Positions 45,531 through 55,159 of a stretch of 64,000 nucleotides of DNA are shown one piece after another. This DNA is from Pseudomonas frederiksbergensis. Lineage in GTDB: Bacteria; Pseudomonadota; Gammaproteobacteria; Pseudomonadales; Pseudomonadaceae. Positions within the stretch are counted from its first letter, which is position 1. Each line of letters starts with the position of its first letter. Both the position numbers and the translations under genes were made by a program. The DNA lies in the NCBI RefSeq assembly GCF_017114915.1, contig NZ_JAAUOE010000004.1, positions 173,927 through 237,926 of the forward strand, read 5' to 3'. The notes under the pieces are model-generated. The model worked only from the letters and a program-made list of their open reading frames with translations. It made no database searches and was not told where the DNA came from.

Positions 45531-46121
45531 ATGTTCAACCGCTTTGTCTGCAAAACCCTCGCCTTCCTGTTGCTGGCCGGCGTCACCGTGTCGGCTCAGG
45601 CCAATTGGTATCTGGATGGCGAGTCCTCGCGGCTGTCGTTCATCAGCACCAAAAACGCCAACATCTCTGAAGTGCAGCGCTTTCTGGTGCTGCACGGCAA
45701 AGTCGATCCCAAGGGGTTGGCCGAAGTAGAAGTGGAGCTGGAGTCGGTCAACAGCGGCATTCCGCTGCGTGACGAGCGCATGCGCAAGGAGCTGTTCGAA
45801 ATCCAGAAATTCCCTGAGGCACTGATCACCACGCAGATCGATCTGCGGCCGATCAATGACCTGGCACCCGGTGCACAACTGGAGTTGCGCTTGCCGCTGA
45901 CCGTCAACTTGCATGGCAAACAACAGCAATACAACGCTGAACTGCTGGCGACTCGTCTCGATGACCGGCGCTTTCAAGTGGTGACCCTCGAACCTTTGGT
46001 GATCCGCGCCGAAGATTTCGATCTGGCCCCGGGCCTGGAAAGTTTGCGCAAGGTCGCCGGTTTGTCGGCCATCAGTCTGTCGGTGCCGGTGGGTGCGGTG
46101 CTGATTTTCACGGCGCGCTGA
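45531..46121 (+). CDS. YceI-family periplasmic lipid-binding protein
   Basis: A 196-residue protein with a signal peptide (about 1-24, VSAQA|NWYLD). A single YceI beta-barrel domain follows: NWYLDGESSRLSFISTKN, a central VELESVNSGIPLRDERMRKELF and a C-terminal LSVPVGAVLIF. YceI proteins bind isoprenoid or fatty compounds in the periplasm; the ligand here is not known. The next gene starts one base after its stop. Confidence 0.88.
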   Translation: MFNRFVCKTLAFLLLAGVTVSAQANWYLDGESSRLSFISTKNANISEVQRFLVLHGKVDPKGLAEVEVELESVNSGIPLRDERMRKELFEIQKFPEALITTQIDLRPINDLAPGAQLELRLPLTVNLHGKQQQYNAELLATRLDDRRFQVVTLEPLVIRAEDFDLAPGLESLRKVAGLSAISLSVPVGAVLIFTAR

Positions 46122-46122
46122 G

Positions 46123-47280
46123 ATGCGCGGCGCAATTTTTCCGTGGCGCGACGGCAACCGTTTTGAATTGCTGATCGACGGCCCGCAATTTTTCCCGCGC
46201 ATGCTGGTGGCGATTGCCCGCGCCGAAGAACAAGTCGAACTGGAGCTGTATCTGGTGGAAGCGGGGGCCTGCGCCGAGGCTATGGTTCAGGCGCTGGTCC
46301 AGGCGGCCGAACGCGGCGTGCGGGTGCGCTGCCTGTTCGATGACTATGGCAGCCTGGCCTTCACCCTGACTTTGCGTCAGCGCCTGATGGCCGCCGGTGT
46401 CGAGTTGCGTTTCTACAATCGCCTGAGCTGGCGGCGCTGGGTGGGCAATTTCTATCGCGATCACCGCAAACTGCTGCTGGTGGATCAATGCCTGGCAGTG
46501 GTCGGCGGCACCGGGGTCACCGATGAATTCTGGTCACCGGGCGAAGACACCTGCGAATGGCACGAAGTGATGGTGGAAATCACCGGCCCGCTGGTGATCG
46601 ACTGGCAGTTGCTGTTCGACCGCCAATGGATCGCCAACCGCTATCGGCGTGCCTGGAAACCGGCTTCGCACTTCGGTTTGCCGCGTCTGCCGCGAGTGCC
46701 CGCGATGGGCGAGGGCATGGGCCGGGTCGCCTATGCCGACGCCCGTCAGCACCGGGACATTCTGCAATCGTTGATTCGCGCGCTGAACAGCGGCCAGCGG
46801 CGAATCTGGCTGGCCACGCCGTATTTCCTGCCGACCTGGAAAGTCCGCCGCTCGCTGCGCCGGGCGGCGAATCGTGGCGTCGATGTGCGTCTGCTGCTGA
46901 CCGGGCCGCGTACCGATCACCCGTCGGTGCGCTATGCCGGGCATCGCTATTACCCGCGACTGCTCAGGGCCGGGGTGAAGATCTTCGAATACCAGCCGTG
47001 TTTCCTGCACCTCAAAATGGTGTTGATCGATGACTGGGTGAGCATCGGTTCGTGCAATTTCGATCACTGGAACCTGCGTTTCAACCTGGAAGCCAACCTT
47101 GAAGCCCTGGACCCCGGACTGACCCGGGCGGTGGCGGCGAGTTTCGAGCATGACTTTTCTCTGAGCCAGGAAGTCAGCCTCGAAGCGTGGAAGCGCCGTC
47201 CGTTATGGCGGCGGGTCAAGCAAAGGGTGTGGGGATGGGTGGATCGGGTGGTGGTGAATCTGCTGGATCGGCGGGGCTGA
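46123..47280 (+). CDS. clsB: Cardiolipin synthase-like phospholipase D (ClsB type)
   Basis: A 385-residue enzyme with two HKD motifs: H114-x-K116-x4-D121 in HRKLLLVD and H296-x-K298-x4-D303 in HLKMVLID. There is no N-terminal membrane helix pair, as in ClsB rather than ClsA. It would join phosphatidyl groups to make cardiolipin, or act as another PLD-type transferase. It follows the YceI gene directly and is probably co-transcribed. The symbol is by analogy to E. coli. Confidence 0.85.
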   Translation: MRGAIFPWRDGNRFELLIDGPQFFPRMLVAIARAEEQVELELYLVEAGACAEAMVQALVQAAERGVRVRCLFDDYGSLAFTLTLRQRLMAAGVELRFYNRLSWRRWVGNFYRDHRKLLLVDQCLAVVGGTGVTDEFWSPGEDTCEWHEVMVEITGPLVIDWQLLFDRQWIANRYRRAWKPASHFGLPRLPRVPAMGEGMGRVAYADARQHRDILQSLIRALNSGQRRIWLATPYFLPTWKVRRSLRRAANRGVDVRLLLTGPRTDHPSVRYAGHRYYPRLLRAGVKIFEYQPCFLHLKMVLIDDWVSIGSCNFDHWNLRFNLEANLEALDPGLTRAVAASFEHDFSLSQEVSLEAWKRRPLWRRVKQRVWGWVDRVVVNLLDRRG

Positions 47281-47291
47281 ATACTTTTTCA

Positions 47292-47393
47292 GATCGTTCC
47301 CACGCTCTGCGTGGGAATGCAGCCCGTGACGCTCCGCGTCACTGGACGCGGAGCGTCCCTTGAGGCATTCCCACGCAGAGCGTGGGAACGATC
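47292..47393. repeat. Clover-shaped palindromic repeat, third copy
   Basis: GATCGTTCCCACGCTCTGCG and its complement enclose inner palindromes with GACGCTCCGCGTC and GGACGCGGAGCGTCC, between the convergent clsB and bglX genes. Confidence 0.88.
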
Positions 47394-47412
47394 AATTGCG
47401 GTGTGTCAGGGG

Positions 47413-49704
47413 TTACAGCAGCTCGAAACTCTGCTGCGTCACGTCCTGGGAGTCCAGGCCGATCTGCACGTTGAACTTGCCAGGTTCGGCGGCGTACTTG
47501 AGCTGGGCGTTGTAGAACTTCAGGTCATCCTCGGTGATGGTGAAGCGCACGACTTTCTGTTCGCCGGCCTTGAGCAGCACTTTCTGGAAGTTCTTCAACT
47601 CCTTGACCGGGCGGATCATCGAACCGGTCACGTCCTGGATGTACAACTGCACCACGGTTTCGCCGTCACGTTTGCCGGTGTTTTTCACCACGACGCTGGC
47701 ATCGAGCTTGCCGGTCTTGTTCAGCGTGGTCGACGACAGCGCCATGTCGGTCAGGCTGAACTGGGTGTAGCTCAGGCCGAAGCCGAACGGGAACAGCGGC
47801 CCGGTGGTGTCTTCGAAATACTGCGAGGTGTAGTTGCCCGGTTTGCCCGGGGTGAACGGCCGGCCAATGCTCAGGTGGTTGTAGTAGGTCGGAATCTGAC
47901 CCACCGAACGCGGGACGGTGATCGGCAGTTTGCCCGACGGGTTGTAGTCGCCGAATAGCACGTCTGCGATGGCATTGCCGCCTTCGGTGCCGCTGAACCA
48001 GGTTTCCAGAATCGCGTCAGCCTGCTCGTTCTCTTCGAGAATCGACAGCGGCCGGCCGTTCATCAATACCAGCACCAGCGGTTTGCCGGTAGCCTTCAAC
48101 GCCCTGATCAGCTCGCGCTGGTTGGCCGGGATGTTCAGGTCGGTGCGGCTGGAGGATTCGTGGGACATGCCACGGGATTCGCCCACCGCAGCCACTACCA
48201 CATCAGCATCCTTGGCGGCTTTTACCGCTTCGTCGATCAACACGTTGGCCGGGCGCGGATCGTCCACCACTTCCGGGGCATCGAAGTTGAGGAAGTTCAG
48301 GTAATCGAGGATTTTCTTGTCGTCGGTGATGTTCGCGCCACGGGCGTAGATCAGCGTCGACTGCGCGCCGAGTGCGTGGGTCATGCCGTCGAACAGGGTG
48401 ACCGATTGCGCGGGACGGCCAGCGGCGGCCCAGCTGCCCATCATGTCGATCGGCGCCTTGGCCAGTGGGCCGACCAGGGCGATTTTCGCGGTTTTCTTCA
48501 GCGGCAGGGTTTCGCCCTGGTTCTTCAGCAACACCAGGCTGCGGCGCGCGACATCACGGGCTTCGGCGCGGTGCAGGCGGCTTTCGGCGTAGGTGTCGGC
48601 CGGGTCATCCTCGGCCTTGCCGATGCGCAGGTACGGGTCCTTGAACAGGCCCATGTCGTACTTGGCGGCGAGGACTTCGCGCACGGCGTTGTCGATGTCT
48701 TTCTGTTCGATCTCGCCGGATTTGAGCAGCCCCGGCAGCTCTTTGCCGTAGAGCGTGTCGTTCATGCTCATGTCGATGCCGGCCTTGATCGCCAGCTTCG
48801 CCGCTTCACGACCGTCGCGGGCGACGCCGTGTTTGATCAGCTCGAAAATCGCCCCGTGGTCGCTGACCGCCAGGCCCTTGAAGCCCCATTCCTTGCGCAG
48901 CAGGTCGTTCATCAGCCAGGTGTTGGCGGTGGCCGGCACGCCGTTGATCGAGTTCAGCGCAACCATTACCCCGCCGGCACCGGCGTCGATGGCGGCGCGG
49001 TACGGTGGCAGGTAATCCTGGTACATCTTGACCGGGCTCATGTCGACGACGTTGTAGTCGCGACCGCCCTCGACCGCGCCGTACAAGGCAAAATGCTTGA
49101 CGCTGGCCATGATGCTGTCGGCCGCGTTTGCACCGCTGCCCTGCAAAGCCTTGACCATCACGCCGGCGATTCGCGAAACCAGGTAGGTGTCTTCGCCGAA
49201 GCCTTCGGACGTGCGGCCCCAGCGCGGGTCGCGGGAGATGTCGACCATCGGCGCGAAAGTGATGTCGAGGCTGTCAGCCGCGGCTTCCTGGGCGGCAATG
49301 CGTCCGGAGCGGCCAATGGCGTCCATGTCCCAGGTCGAGGCCAGGGCCAGGGGAATCGGGAAAATGGTGCGGTGGCCGTGGATCACGTCATAGGCGAAGA
49401 ACATCGGGATCTTCAACCGGCTGCGCATGGCCGCGTCCTGCATCGGACGGTTCTCGGCGCGGGTGATCGAGTTGAAGGTGCCGCCGATATTGCCGGCGGC
49501 AATCTCCTTGCGGATCATCTCCCGCGGCATTTCCGGGCCGATGCTGATCAGGCGCAGTTGGCCGATCTTTTCATCGAGGGTCATCTGCTTCATCAGGTTG
49601 CTGATGAAGGCGTCCTTGTTCTCCAGAGGTGCGGGTGTCGTGGCGGCCAATACGGTATGACTGGCCAGGCTGACGAACAGGCCCAGCAAACACAGCTTCT
49701 TCAT
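47413..49704 (-). CDS. bglX: Periplasmic beta-glucosidase BglX (GH3)
   Basis: A 763-residue secreted glycoside hydrolase family 3 enzyme. The signal peptide covers about 1-20 (TVLA|ATTPA). The (beta/alpha)8 domain contains FAYDVIHGHRTIFP and SVKHFALYGAVEGGRDYN, and the nucleophile is D282 in GLAVSDHGAI. The second alpha/beta domain holds VGESRGMSHESSSRTDL and the C-terminal fibronectin-type domain starts near GFGLSYTQF. Length and order match E. coli BglX. It cleaves terminal beta-linked glucose in the periplasm. The ATG at 49704 gives the proper signal sequence. Confidence 0.95.
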   Translation of the reverse strand: MKKLCLLGLFVSLASHTVLAATTPAPLENKDAFISNLMKQMTLDEKIGQLRLISIGPEMPREMIRKEIAAGNIGGTFNSITRAENRPMQDAAMRSRLKIPMFFAYDVIHGHRTIFPIPLALASTWDMDAIGRSGRIAAQEAAADSLDITFAPMVDISRDPRWGRTSEGFGEDTYLVSRIAGVMVKALQGSGANAADSIMASVKHFALYGAVEGGRDYNVVDMSPVKMYQDYLPPYRAAIDAGAGGVMVALNSINGVPATANTWLMNDLLRKEWGFKGLAVSDHGAIFELIKHGVARDGREAAKLAIKAGIDMSMNDTLYGKELPGLLKSGEIEQKDIDNAVREVLAAKYDMGLFKDPYLRIGKAEDDPADTYAESRLHRAEARDVARRSLVLLKNQGETLPLKKTAKIALVGPLAKAPIDMMGSWAAAGRPAQSVTLFDGMTHALGAQSTLIYARGANITDDKKILDYLNFLNFDAPEVVDDPRPANVLIDEAVKAAKDADVVVAAVGESRGMSHESSSRTDLNIPANQRELIRALKATGKPLVLVLMNGRPLSILEENEQADAILETWFSGTEGGNAIADVLFGDYNPSGKLPITVPRSVGQIPTYYNHLSIGRPFTPGKPGNYTSQYFEDTTGPLFPFGFGLSYTQFSLTDMALSSTTLNKTGKLDASVVVKNTGKRDGETVVQLYIQDVTGSMIRPVKELKNFQKVLLKAGEQKVVRFTITEDDLKFYNAQLKYAAEPGKFNVQIGLDSQDVTQQSFELL

Positions 49705-49953
49705 GAATGGTTTTCTCAAAAGGCCCAAGCGGCAATGAATACGCGCCGGTCAGCCAAAATGTTGGGAGCGACTATTGTTGTTCAGGTGTTGTGCAGAAAA
49801 ATGCAGCACATTTCTTAACTGTTTTTTACGCTGGGCACCTTTTAGCCCATTGGCTCGCTGCAATCCAGTAGCGGCGCAGATTATGCCCCAAGAGCCGGGC
49901 TCAGAGTTCGCCGGTTGTTTTATCAACGCAATGTGCAAGGGAGCATCAACCAG

Positions 49954-50565
49954 ATGAATGTACGACACCCCTATCGCTCGAGCCTGCAGGTTGCAGCCTT
50001 GATGCTGCTGACCACACTGTTGGCCGGCTGCGGCATCAACACGATCCCGACCCTGGATGAACAGGCCAAGGCGGCCTGGAGCCAGGTGCAGAACCAGTAC
50101 CAGCGCCGTGCCGACTTGATCCCCAATCTGGTGGAAACCGTTAAGGGCTATGCCCGGCACGAACAGGAGACCCTGACGGCGGTGATCGAGGCCCGGGCCA
50201 AGGCGACGTCGATTCAGGTGGATGCCAGCACGCTGGATAACCCCGAAAAACTCAAACAGTACCAGCAGGCGCAGGATCAACTGACCGGCGCGCTGAGTCG
50301 GTTGATGGTGGTGTCCGAGCGCTATCCGGACCTCAAGGCCAACCAGAACTTCCTGGCGCTGCAATCGCAACTCGAAGGCACCGAGAACCGAATCGCCGTG
50401 GCGCGTCGCGACTTCATCCTCGCGGTGCAAAAATACAATACCGAACTTCGCACCTTCCCCGGTCGCTTGTGGCACACCGTGATGTACAGCGATTTGCCGA
50501 TCCGCGAAACTTTCGAGGCCACAAGCCCCGGTGCCGAGAAGGCGCCTGAAGTGAAGTTCCAGTAA
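49954..50565 (+). CDS. LemA-family lipoprotein
   Basis: A 203-residue protein with a lipobox TTLLAGC near residue 27, followed by the all-helical LemA domain. Typical blocks are NQYQRRADLIPNLVETVKGYA, HEQETLTAVIEARAKAT and ENRIAVARRDFILAVQKYNTELRTFPG. LemA proteins are envelope proteins of uncertain role often encoded with TPM proteins, as here. The ATG at 49954 follows GGGAG. It is the first gene of a LemA-TPM-TPM set. Confidence 0.9.
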   Translation: MNVRHPYRSSLQVAALMLLTTLLAGCGINTIPTLDEQAKAAWSQVQNQYQRRADLIPNLVETVKGYARHEQETLTAVIEARAKATSIQVDASTLDNPEKLKQYQQAQDQLTGALSRLMVVSERYPDLKANQNFLALQSQLEGTENRIAVARRDFILAVQKYNTELRTFPGRLWHTVMYSDLPIRETFEATSPGAEKAPEVKFQ

Positions 50566-50608
50566 GCGCCGGAACGGGCTTGAAGTGCCACCAAGGATGA
50601 GGTTGCCA

Positions 50609-51349
50609 ATGCGTGTGTTGAAAGTGGGCCTGGTGTTGTTGCTCTGGGTGTTTGCCCTGATGGTCCAGGCTGAGTTGAAGTTCCCGGAACTGACCGGACG
50701 GGTGGTGGACAACGCCGCGATGATCGAGCCCGTGGTGCGCGAGCAGCTCGCTCAACAGCTTGATGCCCACGAAAAAACCACCGGCGAGCAGTTGGTGGTG
50801 GTCACGTTGGCGGACTTGCAGGGTGCCGACATCGCGGATTTCGGCTATCAACTGGGACGCTACTGGGGCATTGGCCAGAAGGACAAGAACAACGGCGCGC
50901 TGCTGATTGTCGCGCGTGCCGAGCGAAAATTGCGGATCGAAGTCGGTTATGGCCTGGAAGATCGCCTGACCGATGCGCAGAGTTCGGTGATTATCAACCA
51001 GGTGATCACGCCCGCGTTCAAGGCCGGCAATTTCAGCAAGGGCATCAGCGATGGCGTTTCGGCGATGTTGGTGGTGCTGGGAGGCAATCCGCTGGACGAG
51101 CCGTCGACGGTGTATGAGTCGCGTGGCAGTCAGGAGAGCGATTTCGTTGCGCGGCATCCGGGGTTGTTCGTGATCCTGGTGCTGCTGTTTATCCTGACGG
51201 TCTTCGTCGGCCAGATGTTCGGTATTCTGCCAAGTGGAGGGGGTAGAGGCCGGGGCGGTTTCGGTGGTGGAGGTTTTGGCGGCGGTGGTGGGGGCTTCAG
51301 TGGCGGTGGGGGCAGTTTCGGCGGCGGCGGTTCGTCGGGCGGCTGGTGA
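50609..51349 (+). CDS. TPM-domain membrane protein with Gly-rich tail (YgcG type)
   Basis: A 246-residue protein with a signal peptide (about 1-21, MVQA|ELKFP). A TPM domain follows (about 25-160): LTGRVVDNAAMIEP, EQLVVVTLADLQG, GALLIVARAERKLRIEVGYGLEDRLTD. A membrane helix (about 183-200) and a Gly/Ser-rich tail of nearly 40 residues complete it. TPM domains take part in envelope quality control, for example of photosystem or membrane proteins. I use the third in-frame start (ATG 50609) since it alone gives a signal peptide. Confidence 0.88.
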   Translation: MRVLKVGLVLLLWVFALMVQAELKFPELTGRVVDNAAMIEPVVREQLAQQLDAHEKTTGEQLVVVTLADLQGADIADFGYQLGRYWGIGQKDKNNGALLIVARAERKLRIEVGYGLEDRLTDAQSSVIINQVITPAFKAGNFSKGISDGVSAMLVVLGGNPLDEPSTVYESRGSQESDFVARHPGLFVILVLLFILTVFVGQMFGILPSGGGRGRGGFGGGGFGGGGGGFSGGGGSFGGGGSSGGW

Positions 51350-51397
51350 TGACACGGCAGGAAACATAACAACAATAGCGAGCAGGCACTCATAAAC

Positions 51398-52015
51398 ATG
51401 GCATTACTGACTGAACACGAACAACGCAAAGTCGCCGAGGCGATTGCCCAGGTCGAGCGCGACACCGACGCCGAACTGGTGACGGTGCTGGCGGCCCGCG
51501 CCGACGACTATGCGTACATCCCGCTGCTCTGGGCCAGCCTGCTGGCGCTGGTGGTGCCAGGTATCGTGCATTACCTGACCGGTTGGCTGACCATGCACAG
51601 CCTGTTGCTGGTGCAATGGGTCAGCTTCATCGTGTTGTGCCTGGTGTTCCGCATTCCGAAAGTCACCACGCGCCTGATCCCGCGCTCGGTCCGGCACTGG
51701 CGTGCGTCGAACCTGGCGCGTCGGCAGTTCCTGGAGCAAAACCTGCACCACACCGTGGGCAGCACCGGCATGCTGATTTTCGTCTCCGAGGCCGAGCGCT
51801 ATGTGGAGATCCTGGTGGATGAAGGCATTTCCAAACGGCTGGACAACAAGAACTGGGACTCCATCGTGGCGGCGTTTACCCAGCAGGTGAAGCAGGGGCA
51901 GACGTTGCAAGGCTTTGTGACGTGCATCGAGGCGTGCGGCGAGTTGCTCAAGGTGCATGTGCCGGTGACCCAGGTGCGCAATGAGTTGCCGAATCGGTTG
52001 GTGGTGTTGAGCTAA
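51398..52015 (+). CDS. Second TPM-domain protein
   Basis: A 205-residue protein with a TPM-like domain split around two central membrane helices (about 42-85). It begins MALLTEHEQRKVAEAIAQVERDTDAELVTVLAARADDY and continues RQFLEQNLHHTVGSTGMLIFVSEAERYVEILVDEGI. It is encoded 48 bp after the first TPM gene and probably acts in the same complex with LemA. No signal peptide. Confidence 0.85.
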   Translation: MALLTEHEQRKVAEAIAQVERDTDAELVTVLAARADDYAYIPLLWASLLALVVPGIVHYLTGWLTMHSLLLVQWVSFIVLCLVFRIPKVTTRLIPRSVRHWRASNLARRQFLEQNLHHTVGSTGMLIFVSEAERYVEILVDEGISKRLDNKNWDSIVAAFTQQVKQGQTLQGFVTCIEACGELLKVHVPVTQVRNELPNRLVVLS

Positions 52016-52140
52016 AGACTCGCAGGCTGCGTCTGCTGCTACGGATCACACCGTTCGGTAAATAACTGCGTGTCCCGAACGGCCATCCCCCCTAAAATAC
52101 CCGCCATTCCCCGATTCGCACCGCCGAGGCCGTTTTTTCC

Positions 52141-53355
52141 ATGTCCGTCACCGCCACTCCCGCCAGCCTCGCGCCGGATCACCACGCCCAGTTCATCGAC
52201 CTGCTGCAAACCAGCCTCGAGCAGAACGCCTTCATCAAACTGGTGCTGGCCAAGTACGTCGGTAGCGAGGCGGACTTGCAGCGGCTGATCATCAAGCAGC
52301 TGACGGTCAAGGATCAGCCGTGCCTGTCCTTCGTCTACCGCTACAAGACCCGCGACATCACCAAGAACCTGCCGGTTGCCGAAGGCGTGGCGACCATTGC
52401 CGCGCTGTTGCCCGCATCGTTCAAAAATGCGCATTTGCTGTCATTGACCGACGAAGCCCAGCTCGAATACAGCAAAAAGGGCAAATCTTCGCTGTTCAAG
52501 AGCAAACCCCAGCAATTGCGTGAAGTGCCGTCCGCCGAGCACAACCGCGAGAAGAACCGTTTCCTCGACCTGAGCCGGCCGTTCCTCAAAGACCTCGGCG
52601 TGACCAACGCCCAGCATGAACTGATCCCGGCGATGTCGCGCAAGTGGAAGCAGATCAACAAGTTCATCGAAGTCTTCAGCCATGCGCTGACCTCCTCGCC
52701 ACTGGCGCTGGACAAACCGGTGCGGGTGGCGGATTTCGGCTCGGGCAAGGGCTACCTGACGTTCGCGATCCACGATTACCTGCGCAACACCCTGAAAGCC
52801 GAGGGCGAGGTGACTGGCGTCGAGCTGCGCGAAGACATGGTCAAACTGTGCAACAGCGCGGCGGCGAAGCTGGAGCATCCGGGGCTGGTGTTCAAATGCG
52901 GTGACGTGCGCAGCGTCGCGCCGAGCGAGCTGGACGTGATGATCGCCCTGCATGCCTGCGACATCGCCACCGACTATGCGATCCACACCGGCATTCGTTC
53001 CGGCGCTGCGATCATCATGTGCTCGCCGTGCTGCCACAAACAGATCCGCCTGCAAATCCAGAGCCCGGCGCTGCTCAAGCCGATGCTGCAATACGGCCTG
53101 CACCTGGGCCAGCAGGCGGAAATGGTCACCGACAGTTTGCGCGCACTGTTTCTGGAAGCCTGCGGCTACGAGACCAAGGTGTTCGAATTCATCTCACTGG
53201 ACCACACCAACAAGAACAAGATGATTCTGGCGGTCAAACGCGCCGAGCCGGTGAACCCGGCTCAACTGTTGGTGAAGATTCAGGAGCTGAAGGATTTTTA
53301 CCACATCAGCGAACATTGCCTGGAAACATTGCTGCGGGCTGACGGTTACCTCTGA
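52141..53355 (+). CDS. SAM-dependent methyltransferase (Methyltransf_32-like)
   Basis: A 404-residue protein. The C-terminal half is a class I methyltransferase: SAM loop VADFGSGKGYLTFAIHDYL (about 196-214), acidic VTGVELREDM, and IALHACDIATDYAI followed by CSPCCHKQ, a pattern shared with eukaryotic METTL25-like and bacterial relatives. The N-terminal 190 residues are charged and may bind RNA or protein. The Cys-Cys-His cluster hints at rRNA or ribosomal-protein targets, which is inference only. It is a single gene followed by a REP palindrome. Confidence 0.85.
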   Translation: MSVTATPASLAPDHHAQFIDLLQTSLEQNAFIKLVLAKYVGSEADLQRLIIKQLTVKDQPCLSFVYRYKTRDITKNLPVAEGVATIAALLPASFKNAHLLSLTDEAQLEYSKKGKSSLFKSKPQQLREVPSAEHNREKNRFLDLSRPFLKDLGVTNAQHELIPAMSRKWKQINKFIEVFSHALTSSPLALDKPVRVADFGSGKGYLTFAIHDYLRNTLKAEGEVTGVELREDMVKLCNSAAAKLEHPGLVFKCGDVRSVAPSELDVMIALHACDIATDYAIHTGIRSGAAIIMCSPCCHKQIRLQIQSPALLKPMLQYGLHLGQQAEMVTDSLRALFLEACGYETKVFEFISLDHTNKNKMILAVKRAEPVNPAQLLVKIQELKDFYHISEHCLETLLRADGYL

Positions 53356-53387
53356 TCGCTGCCACGGGACGACGGTCGCCGCTAATT

Positions 53388-53457
53388 CTGTAGGAGCCAG
53401 GCTTGCCGGCGAAGGCGATTGAGAGGACGCCTTCGCCGGCAAGCCTGGCTCCTACAG
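53388..53457. repeat. Perfect REP palindrome between convergent genes
   Basis: CTGTAGGAGCCAGGCTTGCC... and its exact complement form 30-bp arms around ATTGAGAGGA. It overlaps the end of the convergent EamA gene region and may end both transcripts. Confidence 0.9.
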
Positions 53458-53459
53458 GG

Positions 53460-54350
53460 TTAGGCCGTCGCAACACGCGCAGGTTGTACCGCCGTCTTGC
53501 GCCCCAATATCACCGTCACGATCACCCCGGCGGCAAACAGCCAGGTAATCGGCTCGACGTGCTCACCGAAGAACAACGCCGAAAACGCGATGGTGAAGAA
53601 GATCTGCAGCAACTGGATCTGACTGACCCGGGCAATGCCACCCATGGCCAGCCCGGCGTACCAGGCAAAGAACCCGATGAATTGCGAAAACAGCGAGACA
53701 TAACCGAAGGCCCACCAGGTCCTGGCCGAAATCTCGCCCTGGTGTTGCAGCGCCAGGTACAGCACCGGCCCGATCAGCAGCGGCGTCGACAGCACCAGCG
53801 CCCAGCAGATCACCTGCCAACCGCCCATCTCCTTGGCCAACCGGCCGCCTTCGGCATAACCCAACCCACCCACGGCAATCGCCCCGAGCATCAGCAAGTC
53901 ACCGGCCTGAATACTGCCGGCGCCGCTGATCAGCGCATAACCGAGCACCAGCGCACTGCCCAGTGCGGCGCAGATCCAGAAGGCTTTCGACGGACGCTCA
54001 TGGGACAGCCACGCGGCATACAGCGCCACGCACAGCGGTTGCAAGCCGTTGACCAGTGCGCCGTGGGAGGCGGGCAACGTCTGCATGGCCCAGGCCGACA
54101 GCACCGGGAAGCCGAGGATGACGCCTGCGATCACCAGCGTCAGGCCTTTGACCTGTTTCCAGGTGGGCCATTTTTCCCGGCGCCACAGCAACAAAAGCGC
54201 CGCCGGAATCGCCGCGAACAGCGCACGGCCCAGGCCGTTGAGCAGCGGATGGAGTTCCTGTACGACGATCCGTGTGAAGGGCAGGGTCAGGCTGAAGATA
54301 ATGACGCCGAGCAGGCCGAGGGCCATGCCGGTGTTTTCGCGCGAGGACAT
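53460..54350 (-). CDS. EamA/DMT-family transporter
   Basis: A 296-residue membrane protein with two EamA repeats (about 10 helices). Repeat 1 ends LPASHGALVNGLQPLCVALYAAWLSHERPS; repeat 2 ends ARVSQIQLLQIFFTIAFSALFFGEHVEP. It probably exports small metabolites; the substrate is unknown. Not close to the other EamA protein at 36.7 kb. Single gene; the stop lies three bases beyond the REP palindrome. Confidence 0.87.
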   Translation of the reverse strand: MSSRENTGMALGLLGVIIFSLTLPFTRIVVQELHPLLNGLGRALFAAIPAALLLLWRREKWPTWKQVKGLTLVIAGVILGFPVLSAWAMQTLPASHGALVNGLQPLCVALYAAWLSHERPSKAFWICAALGSALVLGYALISGAGSIQAGDLLMLGAIAVGGLGYAEGGRLAKEMGGWQVICWALVLSTPLLIGPVLYLALQHQGEISARTWWAFGYVSLFSQFIGFFAWYAGLAMGGIARVSQIQLLQIFFTIAFSALFFGEHVEPITWLFAAGVIVTVILGRKTAVQPARVATA

Positions 54351-54563
54351 GATGGCAACCAGAATCGAGGGTGGCGGGAAGAGCCTTCATCTAGCCATAA
54401 ACCGCAGGGGACGATCTGTTACAGCTAGACGCAGAGTTATCCATACAGTTTGCGGACGCCATCGCGGTCCATCAGGTAGTAGCTGGTTATTACCCGACCC
54501 GCCGGATAAGGACTACCTTGAATACTCCTGCAGGCCCACGCATTTTCCAGAGGAGTCCTCCCC

Positions 54564-55145
54564 ATGGCGGCTAAAAAAATTCTGATGCTGGTTGGCGATT
54601 ACGTCGAAGACTACGAAGTGATGGTGCCGTTCCAGGCGCTGCTGATGGTCGGCCACACGGTGCATGCCGTTTGCCCGGACAAAACCGCCGGCCAGACCGT
54701 GCGCACCGCGATTCATGACTTCGAAGGCGACCAGACCTACAGCGAAAAACCCGGTCACCTGTTTGCCCTGAACTTCGATTTCGCCAAGGTTGATGCGACG
54801 GACTACGACGCATTGCTGATCCCGGGCGGTCGTGCGCCGGAGTACCTGCGCCTGAACGAAAAAGTCCTGGCGCTGGTGCAAGCCTTCGATAAGGCCGGCA
54901 AACCGATCGCCGCCGTGTGTCACGGTGCGCAACTGTTGGCCGCCGCCGGGATTCTTGAGGGGCGCGAGTGCAGTGCCTACCCGGCCTGTGCCCCGGAAGT
55001 GCGCCTGGCTGGCGGCACGTACATCGATATCCCGGTGACGCAAGGTCACGTTCAAGGCAATCTGGCCACTGCCCCGGCCTGGCCGGCACACCCGAGCTGG
55101 CTGGCCGGTTTCCTCGGGTTGCTGGGCACCCAAATCACGCTGTAA
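54564..55145 (+). CDS. DJ-1/PfpI-family protein
   Basis: A 193-residue alpha/beta protein. The nucleophile elbow is C119 in [10 protein letters not shown], and the DJ-1 acidic residue is E15 in GDYVEDYE. The family includes glyoxalases, deglycase-like proteins and the PfpI proteases; the catalytic partners here fit PfpI/YhbO-like stress proteins, but no precise reaction is claimed. GAGGAGTC precedes the ATG. The RHH gene follows 14 bp after the stop. Confidence 0.88.
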   Translation: MAAKKILMLVGDYVEDYEVMVPFQALLMVGHTVHAVCPDKTAGQTVRTAIHDFEGDQTYSEKPGHLFALNFDFAKVDATDYDALLIPGGRAPEYLRLNEKVLALVQAFDKAGKPIAAVCHGAQLLAAAGILEGRECSAYPACAPEVRLAGGTYIDIPVTQGHVQGNLATAPAWPAHPSWLAGFLGLLGTQITL

Positions 55146-55159
55146 CGAGGGACCTGTTC

